DNA of 64,000 nt, taken from NCBI RefSeq assembly GCF_965227365.1, contig NZ_OZ245754.1, positions 3,658,001 through 3,722,000 of the forward strand. The letters run 5' to 3'. Positions within the stretch are counted from its first letter, which is position 1. Each line of letters starts with the position of its first letter. The position numbers and the translations under genes are program-made. Under the pieces are notes generated by a model. That model saw only the letters and a list, made by a program, of their open reading frames with translations, was not told the DNA's origin and did not search any database. Below are positions 43,898 to 53,260 of the stretch, piece after piece. This DNA is from Hwanghaeella sp965227365. Lineage in GTDB: Bacteria; Pseudomonadota; Alphaproteobacteria; UBA8366; Aestuariispiraceae.

Positions 43898-44881
43898 TCA
43901 CGGCTTGGGAAGGAACGCGTTGGTGTAGAAATGCGATGCGTCCTCATCCGTCTTCAATCCGCGGTACTCCTTCAGCAATGAAATCGTGCGCCCCCAGTCT
44001 TCAGCCGCGCCATAGCCTATGCCCTTGCCTTTTGACGAGGGAGATTCAAGCAAACCGAGATCGACCAGCAACTGGCCTTTCAGGACGCCGGCATCGACAT
44101 CGGGCTTGGCGTCCACAGCTGCGGCAATCGCTGCATCCGGGTCCGCAATGGCGGCTTCGTACGAACGCTGCATGGCTTTAACAAAACGCCGCACGAGGTC
44201 AGGGTTCTCAGCAACTGTATCGCGATGCGTGATGACGCTCAGACCTACCGTGTTCACACCGATATCGGCGAAATTGAGCGCCGCAGCCTTCACCCCCTTG
44301 GCTTCGATCTGAAAGAACTGCGCATCGGCGCTGCCGAGCAAGGCGTCCGCTTTTTTCTCTAGAACGGACACCACTTTTGCAGCCGGGTCGACGAAGATCA
44401 TGTCAATTTTCCCGGCGTCCAAATCGTTCGATTTCACGACTGCGGGAAAGAGTTGGGTCAGAGCGTCACCGGCTGTTACCGCCAGTTTTTTGCCTTCAAG
44501 GTCCTGCGGCGTTCTTATGTTGGCATCCGCGCGAGAGATGATGCCAAAGGGCGATACATTCATCGGCGACATGATCGCCTGAATAGGAATGCCTTTCGAC
44601 ACCGCTATGATCATGGTTCCGGCATCGGCAATTCCAAAGGTATCGCTCTTCGAACCGACGACCTGTGTGGCCACACCGGAACCACGCCCTTCATTGATGG
44701 TCAGATTGATCCCCTCGTCGGTGAAATAGCCGTTGGCTTTGCCAAGATAGATAGGGGCATGGAAGCCCACGAGATACCAATTAAGCCTAACCGACACATC
44801 GTCGGCGGACTGGGCCGGCGCAGCCAAAAACACTGCCGTCCACATCGCGGCCAGAACGGTGAATATTCTACTTTTTTTCAT
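43898..44881 (-). CDS. ABC transporter substrate-binding protein (NMT1/THI5-like)
   Basis: The 327-aa periplasmic protein has a signal peptide ending near residue 26 (APAQSADD). The NMT1/SsuA-like fold is suggested by VRLNWYLVGFHAPIYLGK, NGYFTDEGINLTINEGRGSG, and GIADAGTMIIAVSKGIPIQA. Relatives bind pyrimidine precursors, sulfonates, riboflavin or aromatic acids. The ligand is not readable. It lies between the ATPase gene (21 bp) and the permease gene (66 bp). Confidence 0.92.
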   Translation of the reverse strand: MKKSRIFTVLAAMWTAVFLAAPAQSADDVSVRLNWYLVGFHAPIYLGKANGYFTDEGINLTINEGRGSGVATQVVGSKSDTFGIADAGTMIIAVSKGIPIQAIMSPMNVSPFGIISRADANIRTPQDLEGKKLAVTAGDALTQLFPAVVKSNDLDAGKIDMIFVDPAAKVVSVLEKKADALLGSADAQFFQIEAKGVKAAALNFADIGVNTVGLSVITHRDTVAENPDLVRRFVKAMQRSYEAAIADPDAAIAAAVDAKPDVDAGVLKGQLLVDLGLLESPSSKGKGIGYGAAEDWGRTISLLKEYRGLKTDEDASHFYTNAFLPKP

Positions 44882-44947
44882 TTTATCCTCCCTAAGACTG
44901 GTTTGTATCAGAAATTGGAAAATCCACCGCGACCGAGCCGAATTGAC

Positions 44948-45784
44948 CTATGCCGTCGGCTGCGGATCGCTGTCCTTGCGTTGCGAGACGTGCCAGGGGA
45001 TGGCTATTCTTTCGAGGAGCTCGACGGCGTAGTAGACGATCAGTCCGACGATCGACAAAACGATGATCGTCGCGAACACCATGGGGGTTTCGAGATCCCC
45101 ATTATAGCGCAGCAACAGGTAACCGAGCCCTTTGTCGGACGCGACGAACTCCGCCACGACCGCTGCGGTCGACGACAGTGCCGCGGCGACTTTCAGGCCG
45201 GTAAAAATACTCGGTAATGCGTTCGGCAATCGTATCTTGCGGAAGATCATCCAGGCACTGGCGCCCGTCGATTTCGCCAGTTCCATGCTTTCGTCATCGA
45301 TCGACTTGAACCCGGATATGCTTGAAACGACGATCGGAAAAAATGACAGCAGGAAAACCAGCAAGATTTTCGGGGTAAACCCAAAGCCGAACCAAATGAT
45401 GAACAAGGGCGCAATGGCGATCTTCGGGACGATTTGCAGGAACACGACGATCGGATAGAACATGCGCTCCATCGTCGGGAAATAGGCGACGAAAACCGCA
45501 AGCGGCACGCTGACAGCCACTGCGACCAGATAACCGACGATTATCTCACTCGTGGTAATCCAAGTATTGGCCAGCACATATTCCCAAGTTGACGCAAACT
45601 CGGACCAGATCAGCGATGGCGGCGGCAACAGATAGGTCGCAACGCCAAATATCCTGACACCTGCTTCCCAGACGACAAACAGCACAAGAAAACTGATCAG
45701 GAACTGACGAAGCCCACCGGCCTTTCGATATATCGACGCAAGGAAGGATGGCTTGGCGGTCTCGATTTCCGATTTATTGCTCAT
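44948..45784 (-). CDS. ABC transporter permease (NitT/TauT type)
   Basis: The 278-aa inner-membrane protein has about six hydrophobic segments and the EAA-like loop SIDDESMELAKSTGASAWMIFRKIRLPNALPSI (given here by its first residues SIDDESMELAKS). It forms the channel of the importer with the preceding ATPase and binding protein. ATG 45784 overlaps the iclR-type stop in a TCAT/ATGA junction, indicating coupled translation from the regulator's transcript. The upstream in-frame extension inside the regulator gene is not part of the family. Confidence 0.92.
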   Translation of the reverse strand: MSNKSEIETAKPSFLASIYRKAGGLRQFLISFLVLFVVWEAGVRIFGVATYLLPPPSLIWSEFASTWEYVLANTWITTSEIIVGYLVAVAVSVPLAVFVAYFPTMERMFYPIVVFLQIVPKIAIAPLFIIWFGFGFTPKILLVFLLSFFPIVVSSISGFKSIDDESMELAKSTGASAWMIFRKIRLPNALPSIFTGLKVAAALSSTAAVVAEFVASDKGLGYLLLRYNGDLETPMVFATIIVLSIVGLIVYYAVELLERIAIPWHVSQRKDSDPQPTA

Positions 45785-46584
45785 GCGCTTAACCGTGCCT
45801 GCGAAGAGGATTGGAAATCCCTGATCGGCCACAAATCCGACAAGCGATCAGCCGCGGCAATCACGCCCGGTCCCCATTCCTGCAATTTCTCGACAGGCGT
45901 TCGCACCGTCGGCGCGGCGACGCTGAGCGTACCGACAGCCGGTGCATCCGGCGTGGATCCCTTGATGGCGGCCGCGACGGCGCACATGCCGGGCTCCCCC
46001 TCCTCATAGGCGATCCCGAATCCCTGCCGTCTGGTCTTGTCGATCTCGGCGAGAACATCATAGAGTTTTCGCAACGATTTCGGCCCGACCTCCGAAGGGT
46101 CGCCGAACCCCTGGCTGGCCACGATCTGCTCAATTCGCTGATCGTCGAGTGTGGCCAGCCAACACTTGCCGGTTGCCGTCGCGGTAAGGTTCACGGGTCG
46201 GCCGTAATTCCCGTCATAACGCAAGCCGTGGCGCGCGCCCTGGGCTTGCGCCGCCCAAATCAAATGGTCGCCGTCGACAACGGTCAGCCTGACCAACTCG
46301 CCGGTAATGTTGGCCATCTTATCCAACTCCGGCTGGCAGACATCGGTCAGCCCGGTATTGGTGAGGTGACGGAAGCCCAGCACCACCATCTTCAGCGTCA
46401 GTCTGTAGCGCTGGCTTTGCTCATCCTGCTCTAGGTATCCGCGCTGCGTAAGCTGGCTCAGCAAGCGATGGGTCGCCCCTTTTGCCAGGTTCAATCTTGT
46501 CGCGGTTTCACTGAGCGCCAATCCTTCAGCATGACCGGCATAGAGCTCAAGAACATCCAAGGTTCGATCGATTTGTAATGACAT
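45781..46584 (-). CDS. IclR-family transcriptional regulator
   Basis: The 267-aa protein has an N-terminal winged helix-turn-helix (LALSETATRLNLAKGATHRLLSQL, about 20-45) and a C-terminal IclR effector domain (about 75-250), including GYDGNYGRP-like and FGIAYEEGEPGMCAVAA stretches. It is the first gene of the operon it probably controls: regulator, permease, binding protein, ATPase, Dabb-like protein, FAH hydrolase. A long palindromic operator lies 19 bp upstream of its start, suggesting autoregulation. Effector unknown, perhaps the imported compound. Confidence 0.93.
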   Translation of the reverse strand: MSLQIDRTLDVLELYAGHAEGLALSETATRLNLAKGATHRLLSQLTQRGYLEQDEQSQRYRLTLKMVVLGFRHLTNTGLTDVCQPELDKMANITGELVRLTVVDGDHLIWAAQAQGARHGLRYDGNYGRPVNLTATATGKCWLATLDDQRIEQIVASQGFGDPSEVGPKSLRKLYDVLAEIDKTRRQGFGIAYEEGEPGMCAVAAAIKGSTPDAPAVGTLSVAAPTVRTPVEKLQEWGPGVIAAADRLSDLWPIRDFQSSSQARLSA

Positions 46585-46602
46585 TCAAAGTCCATCCAAA
46601 AA

Positions 46603-46632
46603 TTGGAACACCGTTCCGGAACACTGTTCCAA
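46603..46632. promoter_or_regulatory. Palindromic operator upstream of the IclR operon
   Basis: The outer arms TTGGAACA (46603-46610) and TGTTCCAA (46625-46632) are perfect inverted copies. Between them GTTCCGGAAC (46613-46622) is itself a palindrome. The site therefore reads as two adjacent GGAAC-GTTCC dyads, 26 of 30 bases being symmetric. IclR proteins bind such sites as paired dimers. It starts 19 bp upstream of the regulator's ATG, so binding would probably block transcription initiation. Confidence 0.7.
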
Positions 46633-46946
46633 CTTTGCACCGATCGCTTTCAGTGTCAAATCCGTGTGGGTTCGATACGGCCGCACAGAGGATCAACGGC
46701 GACCATTCTCGTGGTGACCCGGGATGCCGGCGGGGTTGCGCAGGACGCATGGAAAGACACGAAGGATGGAGTTCGGAACACGATCCGCCATCTACCGCCG
46801 ACCACTGTCAGCCGGCGCGGGAAACGCTCCGCCGTTTTCTTGAGTTTCTTGGCCGGATGGGCCGCCGTATCGTCTATCGCAAGACATCTTGCGAATAGCC
46901 GCACGGCTTCGCCTTTCGCTCACCGCCCGGCTTGGGTATTTCTGCC
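46633..46946. other. Gene-free interval
   Basis: The 314 bp between the IclR operator and the end of the LysR gene contain no supportable gene. Short open frames in several frames have no family similarity. No tRNA-like or terminator structure was recognised. The iclR-operon promoter should lie at its left end. Confidence 0.45.
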
Positions 46947-47855
46947 TCAGGCCACCTTGGCCGGCGCGGCGCCGGCGGCTTCGCGGATCCAGTTGCGGAA
47001 GGCGCGGACGGCGGGGCGGTCCAGGCGTTCCGGACGGCAGACCAGGAGCCAGCTGTCGGACCGTTCCGCGACGATCCCGAAGGGCGCGACCAAGCGTCGT
47101 TCCACATTCAGATCCGGCATGGCGAAGGGTTTGAGTCCCATCGCTACCCCCTGCCCATCCATCGCCGCTTCATAAGCCAAGATATAGCTGTCGACGGTGA
47201 TCGCCTCGCTTTCCACCGCCGGGGCGACGCCGGCCTTTTCAAACCAGATCGGCCAGTCCTGCGCCGCGGTGTAGATTTTCAGCAAGGGGAACCGGTGCAA
47301 ATCTTCCGGCCGGCTGATGCCGTTCTTCCCGCCCAGCAGCTTCGGGCTGCAGAGCGGCGTGACCGCGGCGCGGGCCAGGACCTCCCGATGCACGCTGGGG
47401 TCGCTCGGCGTCTGCAGCACGATGCCGAGATCGGCATGCTCCGCGTCGAAATCCCAGGAGACCCGCGAGGTTTCCAGCCGCACCTTGATGTCCGGAAAGC
47501 GCTGCTGGAATTCATGCAGCCGGGGGATCAGCCAGTTCATCGCCATGGTGATATAGACCTGAACCGTCAATTCCTTCGGGCTTTCCATCGCGCGGACCAG
47601 TTCGGTCCCCTCGGCGATCCGGTCGAGCGCATCGCGCAGCACCGGGAAATAGAGCCGCCCGGCTTCGGTCAGCGAAACCGATTGCGGCCCGCGCTTGAAC
47701 AGCAGCACGCCCAGTTGCGCCTCCAGCGATTTCACCTGGTGACTGATCGCCGAATGGGTGACGGAAAGCTCTTCCGCCGCAGCGCGGAAACTCAACAGAC
47801 GGGCGGCGGCCTCAAAAGCCTTGGCGGCGCTGAGCGACGGTAATTTGCGGGGCAT
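46947..47855 (-). CDS. LysR-family transcriptional regulator (GcvA-like)
   Basis: The 302-aa regulator has an N-terminal winged HTH (FRAAAEELSVTHSAISHQVKSLEAQLG, named here by its start FRAAAEELSVTHS) and a periplasmic-binding-protein-like effector domain (about 95-295). It resembles GcvA-type regulators. It is divergent from the MttB-family gene with 190 bp between the starts, the usual layout for a LysR protein controlling its neighbour. It may therefore regulate the MttB / DMGDH-like pair in response to a methylamine or betaine. Confidence 0.9.
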   Translation of the reverse strand: MPRKLPSLSAAKAFEAAARLLSFRAAAEELSVTHSAISHQVKSLEAQLGVLLFKRGPQSVSLTEAGRLYFPVLRDALDRIAEGTELVRAMESPKELTVQVYITMAMNWLIPRLHEFQQRFPDIKVRLETSRVSWDFDAEHADLGIVLQTPSDPSVHREVLARAAVTPLCSPKLLGGKNGISRPEDLHRFPLLKIYTAAQDWPIWFEKAGVAPAVESEAITVDSYILAYEAAMDGQGVAMGLKPFAMPDLNVERRLVAPFGIVAERSDSWLLVCRPERLDRPAVRAFRNWIREAAGAAPAKVA

Positions 47856-48045
47856 GGGCCATTAGCTCCCCTTACGCTGGATGTCGATGAAACCCTCCGG
47901 AAAGCCCGTCCATGCTGCGATGCAGCATTACACACATCCGGATAAGGTTAGTTGAATTCATGTCGAAGTGAGAATCAATCGTTTGCTGAGGATTCGCGAA
48001 AGGGAGGACCTTTTCCTCAATAAACCGTTGCGGTGGGATATCCAT

Positions 48046-49626
48046 ATGGCCGACGTGCTGATGCCGGAAGATGCCGGTTCCTCCTCGAAACGAAGGGGTG
48101 GCCGCGCCGCCCGCAAGGCGTTGCGCGCCGCGCCGCTGACCGACGACAAGCGCGCCATCCGCCCCGGCCTGGAAGGCGGGCGCTATCAGCCGCTGACCGG
48201 ACGCGACATCGAAAAAATTCACCAGGCCGCCCTCGACGTGTTGGAACAGATCGGGCTGGCGGATGCGATCCCCAGCTGCCGCGATCTTGTCCTGGCCGCG
48301 GGCGGGTCACTGTCGCCTCAGGGACGTCTTTTGTTCCCTCGGGCCCTGGTCGAGGACACGATCGCCAAGGCGGCGCGCAATTTCCCGCTGCATGCGCAGG
48401 ATCCGCGCCACGACATGGAACCCTGGGGCACCAAGGTCTATTTCGGCACGGCCGGCGCGGCGGTCCATATCGTCGACCCGCGCACCGGCGCCTATCGCGA
48501 GTCGACGGCGGCCGATCTTTACGACATGGCGCGCATGGCCGACGCGCTGGACAACATCCATTTCTTCCAGCGCACGGTGGTCTGCCGCGACCTGCCCGAC
48601 CCGCTGGAAATGGACACCAACACCTGTTACGGCGCGATCAGCGGCACGTCGAAACATGTCGGCACCAGTTGGGTGACGCCGGAGAATCTCGCCGTCAGCA
48701 TGCAGATGCTGCATGCGGTCGCGGGCGGCGAGAAGAAGTGGCGCGAGCGCCCCTTCGTCAGCATGTCCTGCTGCTTCGTGGTGCCGCCCCTGAAATTCGC
48801 CGAGGATGCCTGCCGGACCCTGGAGCTGGGCGTGCGCGAGGGCATGCCGATCCTGCTGCTGGCCGCCGGTCAGGCGGGCGCGACCAGCCCGGCGGCGCTG
48901 GCCGGCGCGGTGGTGCAGGAAGTGGCCGAAGTGCTGGCCGGCCTGGTCTATGTAAACCTGATCAGCCCCGGCCATCCCTGCATCTTCGGCACCTGGCCCT
49001 TCGTTTCGGATCTGCGCACTGGCGCGATGTCCGGCGGCAGCGGCGAACAGGCCCTGCTGATGTCCGCCTGCGCCCAGATGGCGCGCTTCTACGACCTGTG
49101 CGGTGGGGTGACCGCGGGCATGTCCGATTCAAAAGTACCCGACGCCCAGGCGGGGTATGAAAAAGGGTACAACCACGCGCTCGTCGCCAATTCCGGCGCG
49201 AACCTTGTCTACGAATCCGCCGGCATGCATGCCAGCCTGCTCGGCGCCTGCCTGGAAAGCATGGTGATCGACAATGACAGCATCGGCGGTGCGCTGCGCA
49301 CGGTCGCGGGGATCGCGGTCGACGACGAGTCGATCTCGGTCGAGGCGATGCGCGATGTCTGCACCCAGGGGCCGGGTCATTTCCTGGGCCATGCCCAGAC
49401 ATTGCAGCGGATGCAGTCGGAATACGCCTATCCCCTGGTCGGCTGCCGGGCCAGCCCGAAGGAATGGATCGAACAGGGATCGCCCACCATCATCGACCGG
49501 GCGGAGAAGAAGACGCGGGAAATCCTGTCGAGCCACTTCCCGCGCCATATTTCGGACGGGCTGGACGCGGAACTGCGCCAACGGTTCCCCATCCGCCTGG
49601 ACCGTGCCAGGATGTCGCCGTCCTGA
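48046..49626 (+). CDS. Trimethylamine methyltransferase (MttB) family protein, non-pyrrolysine
   Basis: The 526-aa protein has the MttB TIM-barrel fold (YQPLTGRDIEKIHQAALDVL, YFGTAGAAVHIVDPRTG, VVPPLKFAEDA). It has no internal amber codon, so it belongs to the non-pyrrolysine branch, whose members demethylate glycine betaine, proline betaine, carnitine and related quaternary amines to a corrinoid protein or folate. ATG 48046 is preceded by GGTGGGA; the frame is open 26 codons more. It is followed after 61 bp by a DMGDH-like gene on the same strand. No corrinoid protein gene is adjacent. Confidence 0.88.
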   Translation: MADVLMPEDAGSSSKRRGGRAARKALRAAPLTDDKRAIRPGLEGGRYQPLTGRDIEKIHQAALDVLEQIGLADAIPSCRDLVLAAGGSLSPQGRLLFPRALVEDTIAKAARNFPLHAQDPRHDMEPWGTKVYFGTAGAAVHIVDPRTGAYRESTAADLYDMARMADALDNIHFFQRTVVCRDLPDPLEMDTNTCYGAISGTSKHVGTSWVTPENLAVSMQMLHAVAGGEKKWRERPFVSMSCCFVVPPLKFAEDACRTLELGVREGMPILLLAAGQAGATSPAALAGAVVQEVAEVLAGLVYVNLISPGHPCIFGTWPFVSDLRTGAMSGGSGEQALLMSACAQMARFYDLCGGVTAGMSDSKVPDAQAGYEKGYNHALVANSGANLVYESAGMHASLLGACLESMVIDNDSIGGALRTVAGIAVDDESISVEAMRDVCTQGPGHFLGHAQTLQRMQSEYAYPLVGCRASPKEWIEQGSPTIIDRAEKKTREILSSHFPRHISDGLDAELRQRFPIRLDRARMSPS

Positions 49627-49687
49627 CGTCAAGAACCAATCCGGAATGTCCAAGAGTTTAGCCAGAGTCTGCTAGGGGGAGAGTTTC

Positions 49688-52114
49688 ATGCGGGATCACG
49701 CACGGGTCGTCATCATCGGCGGGGGCATGATGGGCTGCGGGCTGCTTTATCATCTGGCCGAGGAAGGCTGGACCGACTCGATCCTGATCGAGAAAGGCGA
49801 ACTCACCTCCGGCTCCACCTGGCACGCGGCCGGACAATGCCCCAGCTTCATCGCCGACTATTCCATGGCGATGATCCACCATTACGGCAACACGCTCTAT
49901 CCCACGCTTGAGGAAAAGACCGGGCAATACGTTTCCTGGCACGGCTGCGGCGGCATCCGCTTCGCGACGAACGAGGCGGAACTGGACTGGTTCAAACATG
50001 TGGAAGGCGTCAGCAAGATGATCGGCTTCCGCATGCAGATCATCGGCCCGGACGAGATCAGGAAGATCAATCCCTTCGTCGACACGACCGGCGTGATCGC
50101 CGGGGCCTGGACCCTGGATGACGGGCATGTGGACCCGGCCGGCTGCTGCAACGCTCTTGCCAAGGGCGCGCGCGACATGGGGGCGGAGATCTACCGCAAC
50201 AACCGGGTGCTCGACATCAACCATATGCCGAACGGCGAATGGCAGGTCGTGACCGAACAGGGCACGGTGACCTGCGAGCATGTGGTGAACGCGGCCGGCT
50301 GCTATGCCCGCAAGGTCGCCCAGATGGCCGGCGTCGACGTGCCCATCACCAATATGAAGCATCATTACATCGTCACCGACCCGATCCAGGAATTCCTGGA
50401 TCGCGACGAGGAGATGGTGGTGATGCGCGATCCCTATCCTTCTTCCTATTACCGGCAGGAACAGAAGGCCGGTTTGATAGGGATCTACGAAACCGAAAAC
50501 GCGGCGGAGGCTTGGGCCGAACGCGGCGGCCATCCGGAATGGGAGTCGGAGAACGAGCTGTTCACCGAGGAACTGGACCGCATCATGCCCTGGATCGAAC
50601 GCGTCATGGAACGCATGCCGATCTTCGCCAATGCGGGCATCAAGCGGATCGTCAACGGCGCCATTCCGCATACGCCGGACGCCAACCCGCTGCTGGGCCC
50701 CGCGGGCGGTTTGAAGAATTACTGGATGTGCAACGGGTCTTCCATCGGCATCGCCCAGGGGGCCGGCTGCGGCAAATATCTGGCCCAGTGGATCGTGCAT
50801 GGGGAGGCGGAAATCAACATGGCGGGCCTGGACCCGCGCCGCTTCGGCCCCTACGCCAACGAAATCCATGTGCGGGAGCGCAGCTTCGAAGACTACACCC
50901 ATATGTACGCCCTGCACCTGCCGGGCGAGGAACGGCCCGCCGGACGCGGCGCGCGCAAGTCCAGCCTCTACGACATCCTGAAAGAAAAAGGCGCGCTCTA
51001 TGCGCCGACCTTCGGCTGGGAGCGCCCGAAATACTTCTCCCCCGACGGGCGGGAGGAGGAAATCACCTTCAAGCACAACAACGCCTTCAACGCGGTGGCG
51101 GCCGAGTGCAAGGGCGTGATGGAGGCGGCCGGGATCTGCGACCTCAGCGGTTTCGCGAAGTACGACGTGACGGGCGGCGACGCGGAAAGCTTCCTGGAGC
51201 GGATCGTCGCCAACAAGGTGCCGAAACGCGAGGGCGGCATCGGCCTGTGCCATTTCCTGAACGACCATGGGCGGATCGAGGGTGAATGCACCATCACCCG
51301 CCTGGACGACGACCGCTTCTATCTGCTGTCCGGCGCCTCGGCGGAAATCCGCGATTTCGACTGGCTGACCCAGCATGTGGGCGATAGCGAGGACGTCAAC
51401 GTCTCCAACATCACCGACGATTACGGCAACCTGGTCCTGGTCGGCCCGAAGGCGCGGGACATCCTGCAGCAGTTGACCGACACGGACCTGTCCAACGACA
51501 AATTCAAATGGCTGACCGGCCGGGAAATCACCGTGGCGGATATCGATGTCCGCGCCCTGCGCGTGAACTATGTCGGTGAGCTGGGCTGGGAGCTTCACGC
51601 CCCGATGGAGGACCTGCCGGCGCTGTATGAAGCGATCGACGAAGTCGGCCGCCCGATGGGCCTGGTCGATTTCGGCACCTATGCGGTCAATGCCATGCGA
51701 TTGGAAAAGGCCTATAAGGGCTACGCGGCGGAGATGACGAACGAGATCACGATGATCGAGGCCGACATGGAACGCTTCTGCCGTTTCGACAAGGAGGACT
51801 TCCTCGGCAAGGCCGCCACCCTGCAGCGCAAGCAGGACGGCGTCAGCCAGCAACTGGTCTATTGCGAATTGGAAATCGGCGACTGCGACGCCCGCGGCGG
51901 CGAAGCCGTGATGGCCGGCGACCAAAACATCGGCGTCACCACCTCAGGCGGCTTCGGCCACCGGACGGGAAAAAGCTTGGTCTTCGCCTATGTGAAACCG
52001 GAATTCGTCGCGCCGGGGACGACATTCGACGTGCTGGTCCTCGGCCAGGCGCGCAAGGCGACCGTGCTGGCTGAGCCGGTTTATGATGCGGGGAATAGTC
52101 GGTTGAGGGGGTGA
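49688..52114 (+). CDS. FAD-dependent oxidoreductase with GcvT-like domain (DMGDH family)
   Basis: The 808-aa protein has the flavin motif RVVIIGGGMMGCGLLYHL at the N-terminus, the LTSGSTWHAAGQCPS motif (H46 at the covalent-FAD position) and a C-terminal aminomethyltransferase-like domain from about residue 430 (YVGELGWELHAPMEDL). It should oxidise N-methylated amino acids, transferring formaldehyde-level carbon to tetrahydrofolate. It follows the MttB-family gene and is a diverged paralogue of the protein at 7962-10457. The likely joint role is stepwise N-demethylation of a betaine or similar compound, which is inference. The IS110 element starts 52 bp after its stop. Confidence 0.87.
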   Translation: MRDHARVVIIGGGMMGCGLLYHLAEEGWTDSILIEKGELTSGSTWHAAGQCPSFIADYSMAMIHHYGNTLYPTLEEKTGQYVSWHGCGGIRFATNEAELDWFKHVEGVSKMIGFRMQIIGPDEIRKINPFVDTTGVIAGAWTLDDGHVDPAGCCNALAKGARDMGAEIYRNNRVLDINHMPNGEWQVVTEQGTVTCEHVVNAAGCYARKVAQMAGVDVPITNMKHHYIVTDPIQEFLDRDEEMVVMRDPYPSSYYRQEQKAGLIGIYETENAAEAWAERGGHPEWESENELFTEELDRIMPWIERVMERMPIFANAGIKRIVNGAIPHTPDANPLLGPAGGLKNYWMCNGSSIGIAQGAGCGKYLAQWIVHGEAEINMAGLDPRRFGPYANEIHVRERSFEDYTHMYALHLPGEERPAGRGARKSSLYDILKEKGALYAPTFGWERPKYFSPDGREEEITFKHNNAFNAVAAECKGVMEAAGICDLSGFAKYDVTGGDAESFLERIVANKVPKREGGIGLCHFLNDHGRIEGECTITRLDDDRFYLLSGASAEIRDFDWLTQHVGDSEDVNVSNITDDYGNLVLVGPKARDILQQLTDTDLSNDKFKWLTGREITVADIDVRALRVNYVGELGWELHAPMEDLPALYEAIDEVGRPMGLVDFGTYAVNAMRLEKAYKGYAAEMTNEITMIEADMERFCRFDKEDFLGKAATLQRKQDGVSQQLVYCELEIGDCDARGGEAVMAGDQNIGVTTSGGFGHRTGKSLVFAYVKPEFVAPGTTFDVLVLGQARKATVLAEPVYDAGNSRLRG

Positions 52115-52246
52115 TCCCCGCAGACAGAGCCCACAGGGGGATCGTCACAACAATATAAGTAAACTGATGGGGTGGACGGCCCCTGCTGCGGCATCGCTGT
52201 GCCAAGGTGGTGTCTGTCAAAGGATCACCAATTGAGGAGACCGTCC

Positions 52247-53260
52247 ATGAGCAGCATAGCAGTAATCGGCTTGGATATCGCCAAGCGTGTTTTCCAGGTT
52301 CACGGATCGAATACATCGGGCGCGGTTTTGGAACGCCGTCAGCTGCGCCGTTCGGACATGCTGAGCTATTTCGGTTCGCTTGAGCCGTGTCTTATCGGAA
52401 TCGAAGCCTGTGCGACGGCGCATTTTTGGGGCCGGGAACTTCAAGCCCTTGGACACGATGTCCGTCTGATCCCGCCGCAATACGTGAAGCCCTATGTGAA
52501 GCGGAACAAGACGGATGCGGCGGACGCGGAAGCGATCTGCGAGGCGGTGACGCGGCCCGGCATGCACTTCGTTCCGGTAAAGACGGCGGAGCAGCAAGCC
52601 GTGCTGAGCCTCCATCGTATTCGGGACCGGCTGGTTCGCCAGCGGACGATGACGGGGAACGCCTTGCGCGGGCATATGGCTGAGTTCGGGATTGTCGAGG
52701 CGCAGGGGATCGCGGGTACGAAGCGTCTGGCCGCGATAGTAGAGGACGGTGAGGATGCGCGTCTCCCGACGCTGGCACGGCGAGCGCTGATGTCGCTGGT
52801 CCGCCAATTCTACGATACCGTGGAAAGAATCGAGGAACTCGGCCGGGAACTCACCGCATGGCACAAGAAGAACGAGACGAGCCGGCGGCTTGCCTCGATG
52901 CCGGGCATCGGGCCAATACTTGCGAGTGCGCTTGTCGCCAGCGTCCCCGACCCCTCTGTCTTCGCCTCGGCACGGCAGTTCGCTGCCTGGCTGGGTTTAG
53001 TTCCGCGACAGCATTCGACCGGGGGCAAGGCGCGCCTGGGCGGGATATCGAAACGCGGCGACGGCTATTTGCGCAGGCTTCTGGTGACCGGTGCGACGGC
53101 GGCTCTGTTCCGCTCGAAGGAGGTGCGCACCCGGCCCTGGGTGCGGGAGCTTCTCAAACGGCGGTCGGCGAAGGTCGTCGCGGTGGCGTTGGCCAACAAG
53201 ATGGCGCGGATCGCTTGGGCGTTGATGCGCGACGGCGCTTATTACGCAAAACCGGCATGA
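52247..53260 (+). CDS. IS110-family transposase / bridge-RNA-guided recombinase
   Basis: The 337-aa protein has the RuvC-like DEDD domain at the N-terminus (D10 in AVIGLDIAK, E53 in LIGIEACATA, D90 and D93 in NKTDAADAEAICEA) and the C-terminal Tnp domain with MPGIGPILASALVASV and the catalytic-serine motif LVPRQHSTGGKARLGG (S257). IS110 and IS1111 recombinases use a structured RNA from the element's non-coding end to recognise donor and target. The ATG at 52247 follows GAGGAGA; the frame is open further upstream into the element end. The protein looks intact and active. Confidence 0.95.
   Translation: MSSIAVIGLDIAKRVFQVHGSNTSGAVLERRQLRRSDMLSYFGSLEPCLIGIEACATAHFWGRELQALGHDVRLIPPQYVKPYVKRNKTDAADAEAICEAVTRPGMHFVPVKTAEQQAVLSLHRIRDRLVRQRTMTGNALRGHMAEFGIVEAQGIAGTKRLAAIVEDGEDARLPTLARRALMSLVRQFYDTVERIEELGRELTAWHKKNETSRRLASMPGIGPILASALVASVPDPSVFASARQFAAWLGLVPRQHSTGGKARLGGISKRGDGYLRRLLVTGATAALFRSKEVRTRPWVRELLKRRSAKVVAVALANKMARIAWALMRDGAYYAKPA

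Noticed and set aside
46633..46946. Short open frames in the gap between the IclR and LysR genes
   Set aside because: Overlapping short frames on both strands without similarity, start signals or consistent codon use.
49658..51925. 755-codon open frame antisense to the second DMGDH-like gene
   Set aside because: Same reason as for the antisense frame at 7941-10214. The similarity of the two shadows only reflects the paralogy of the sense genes.
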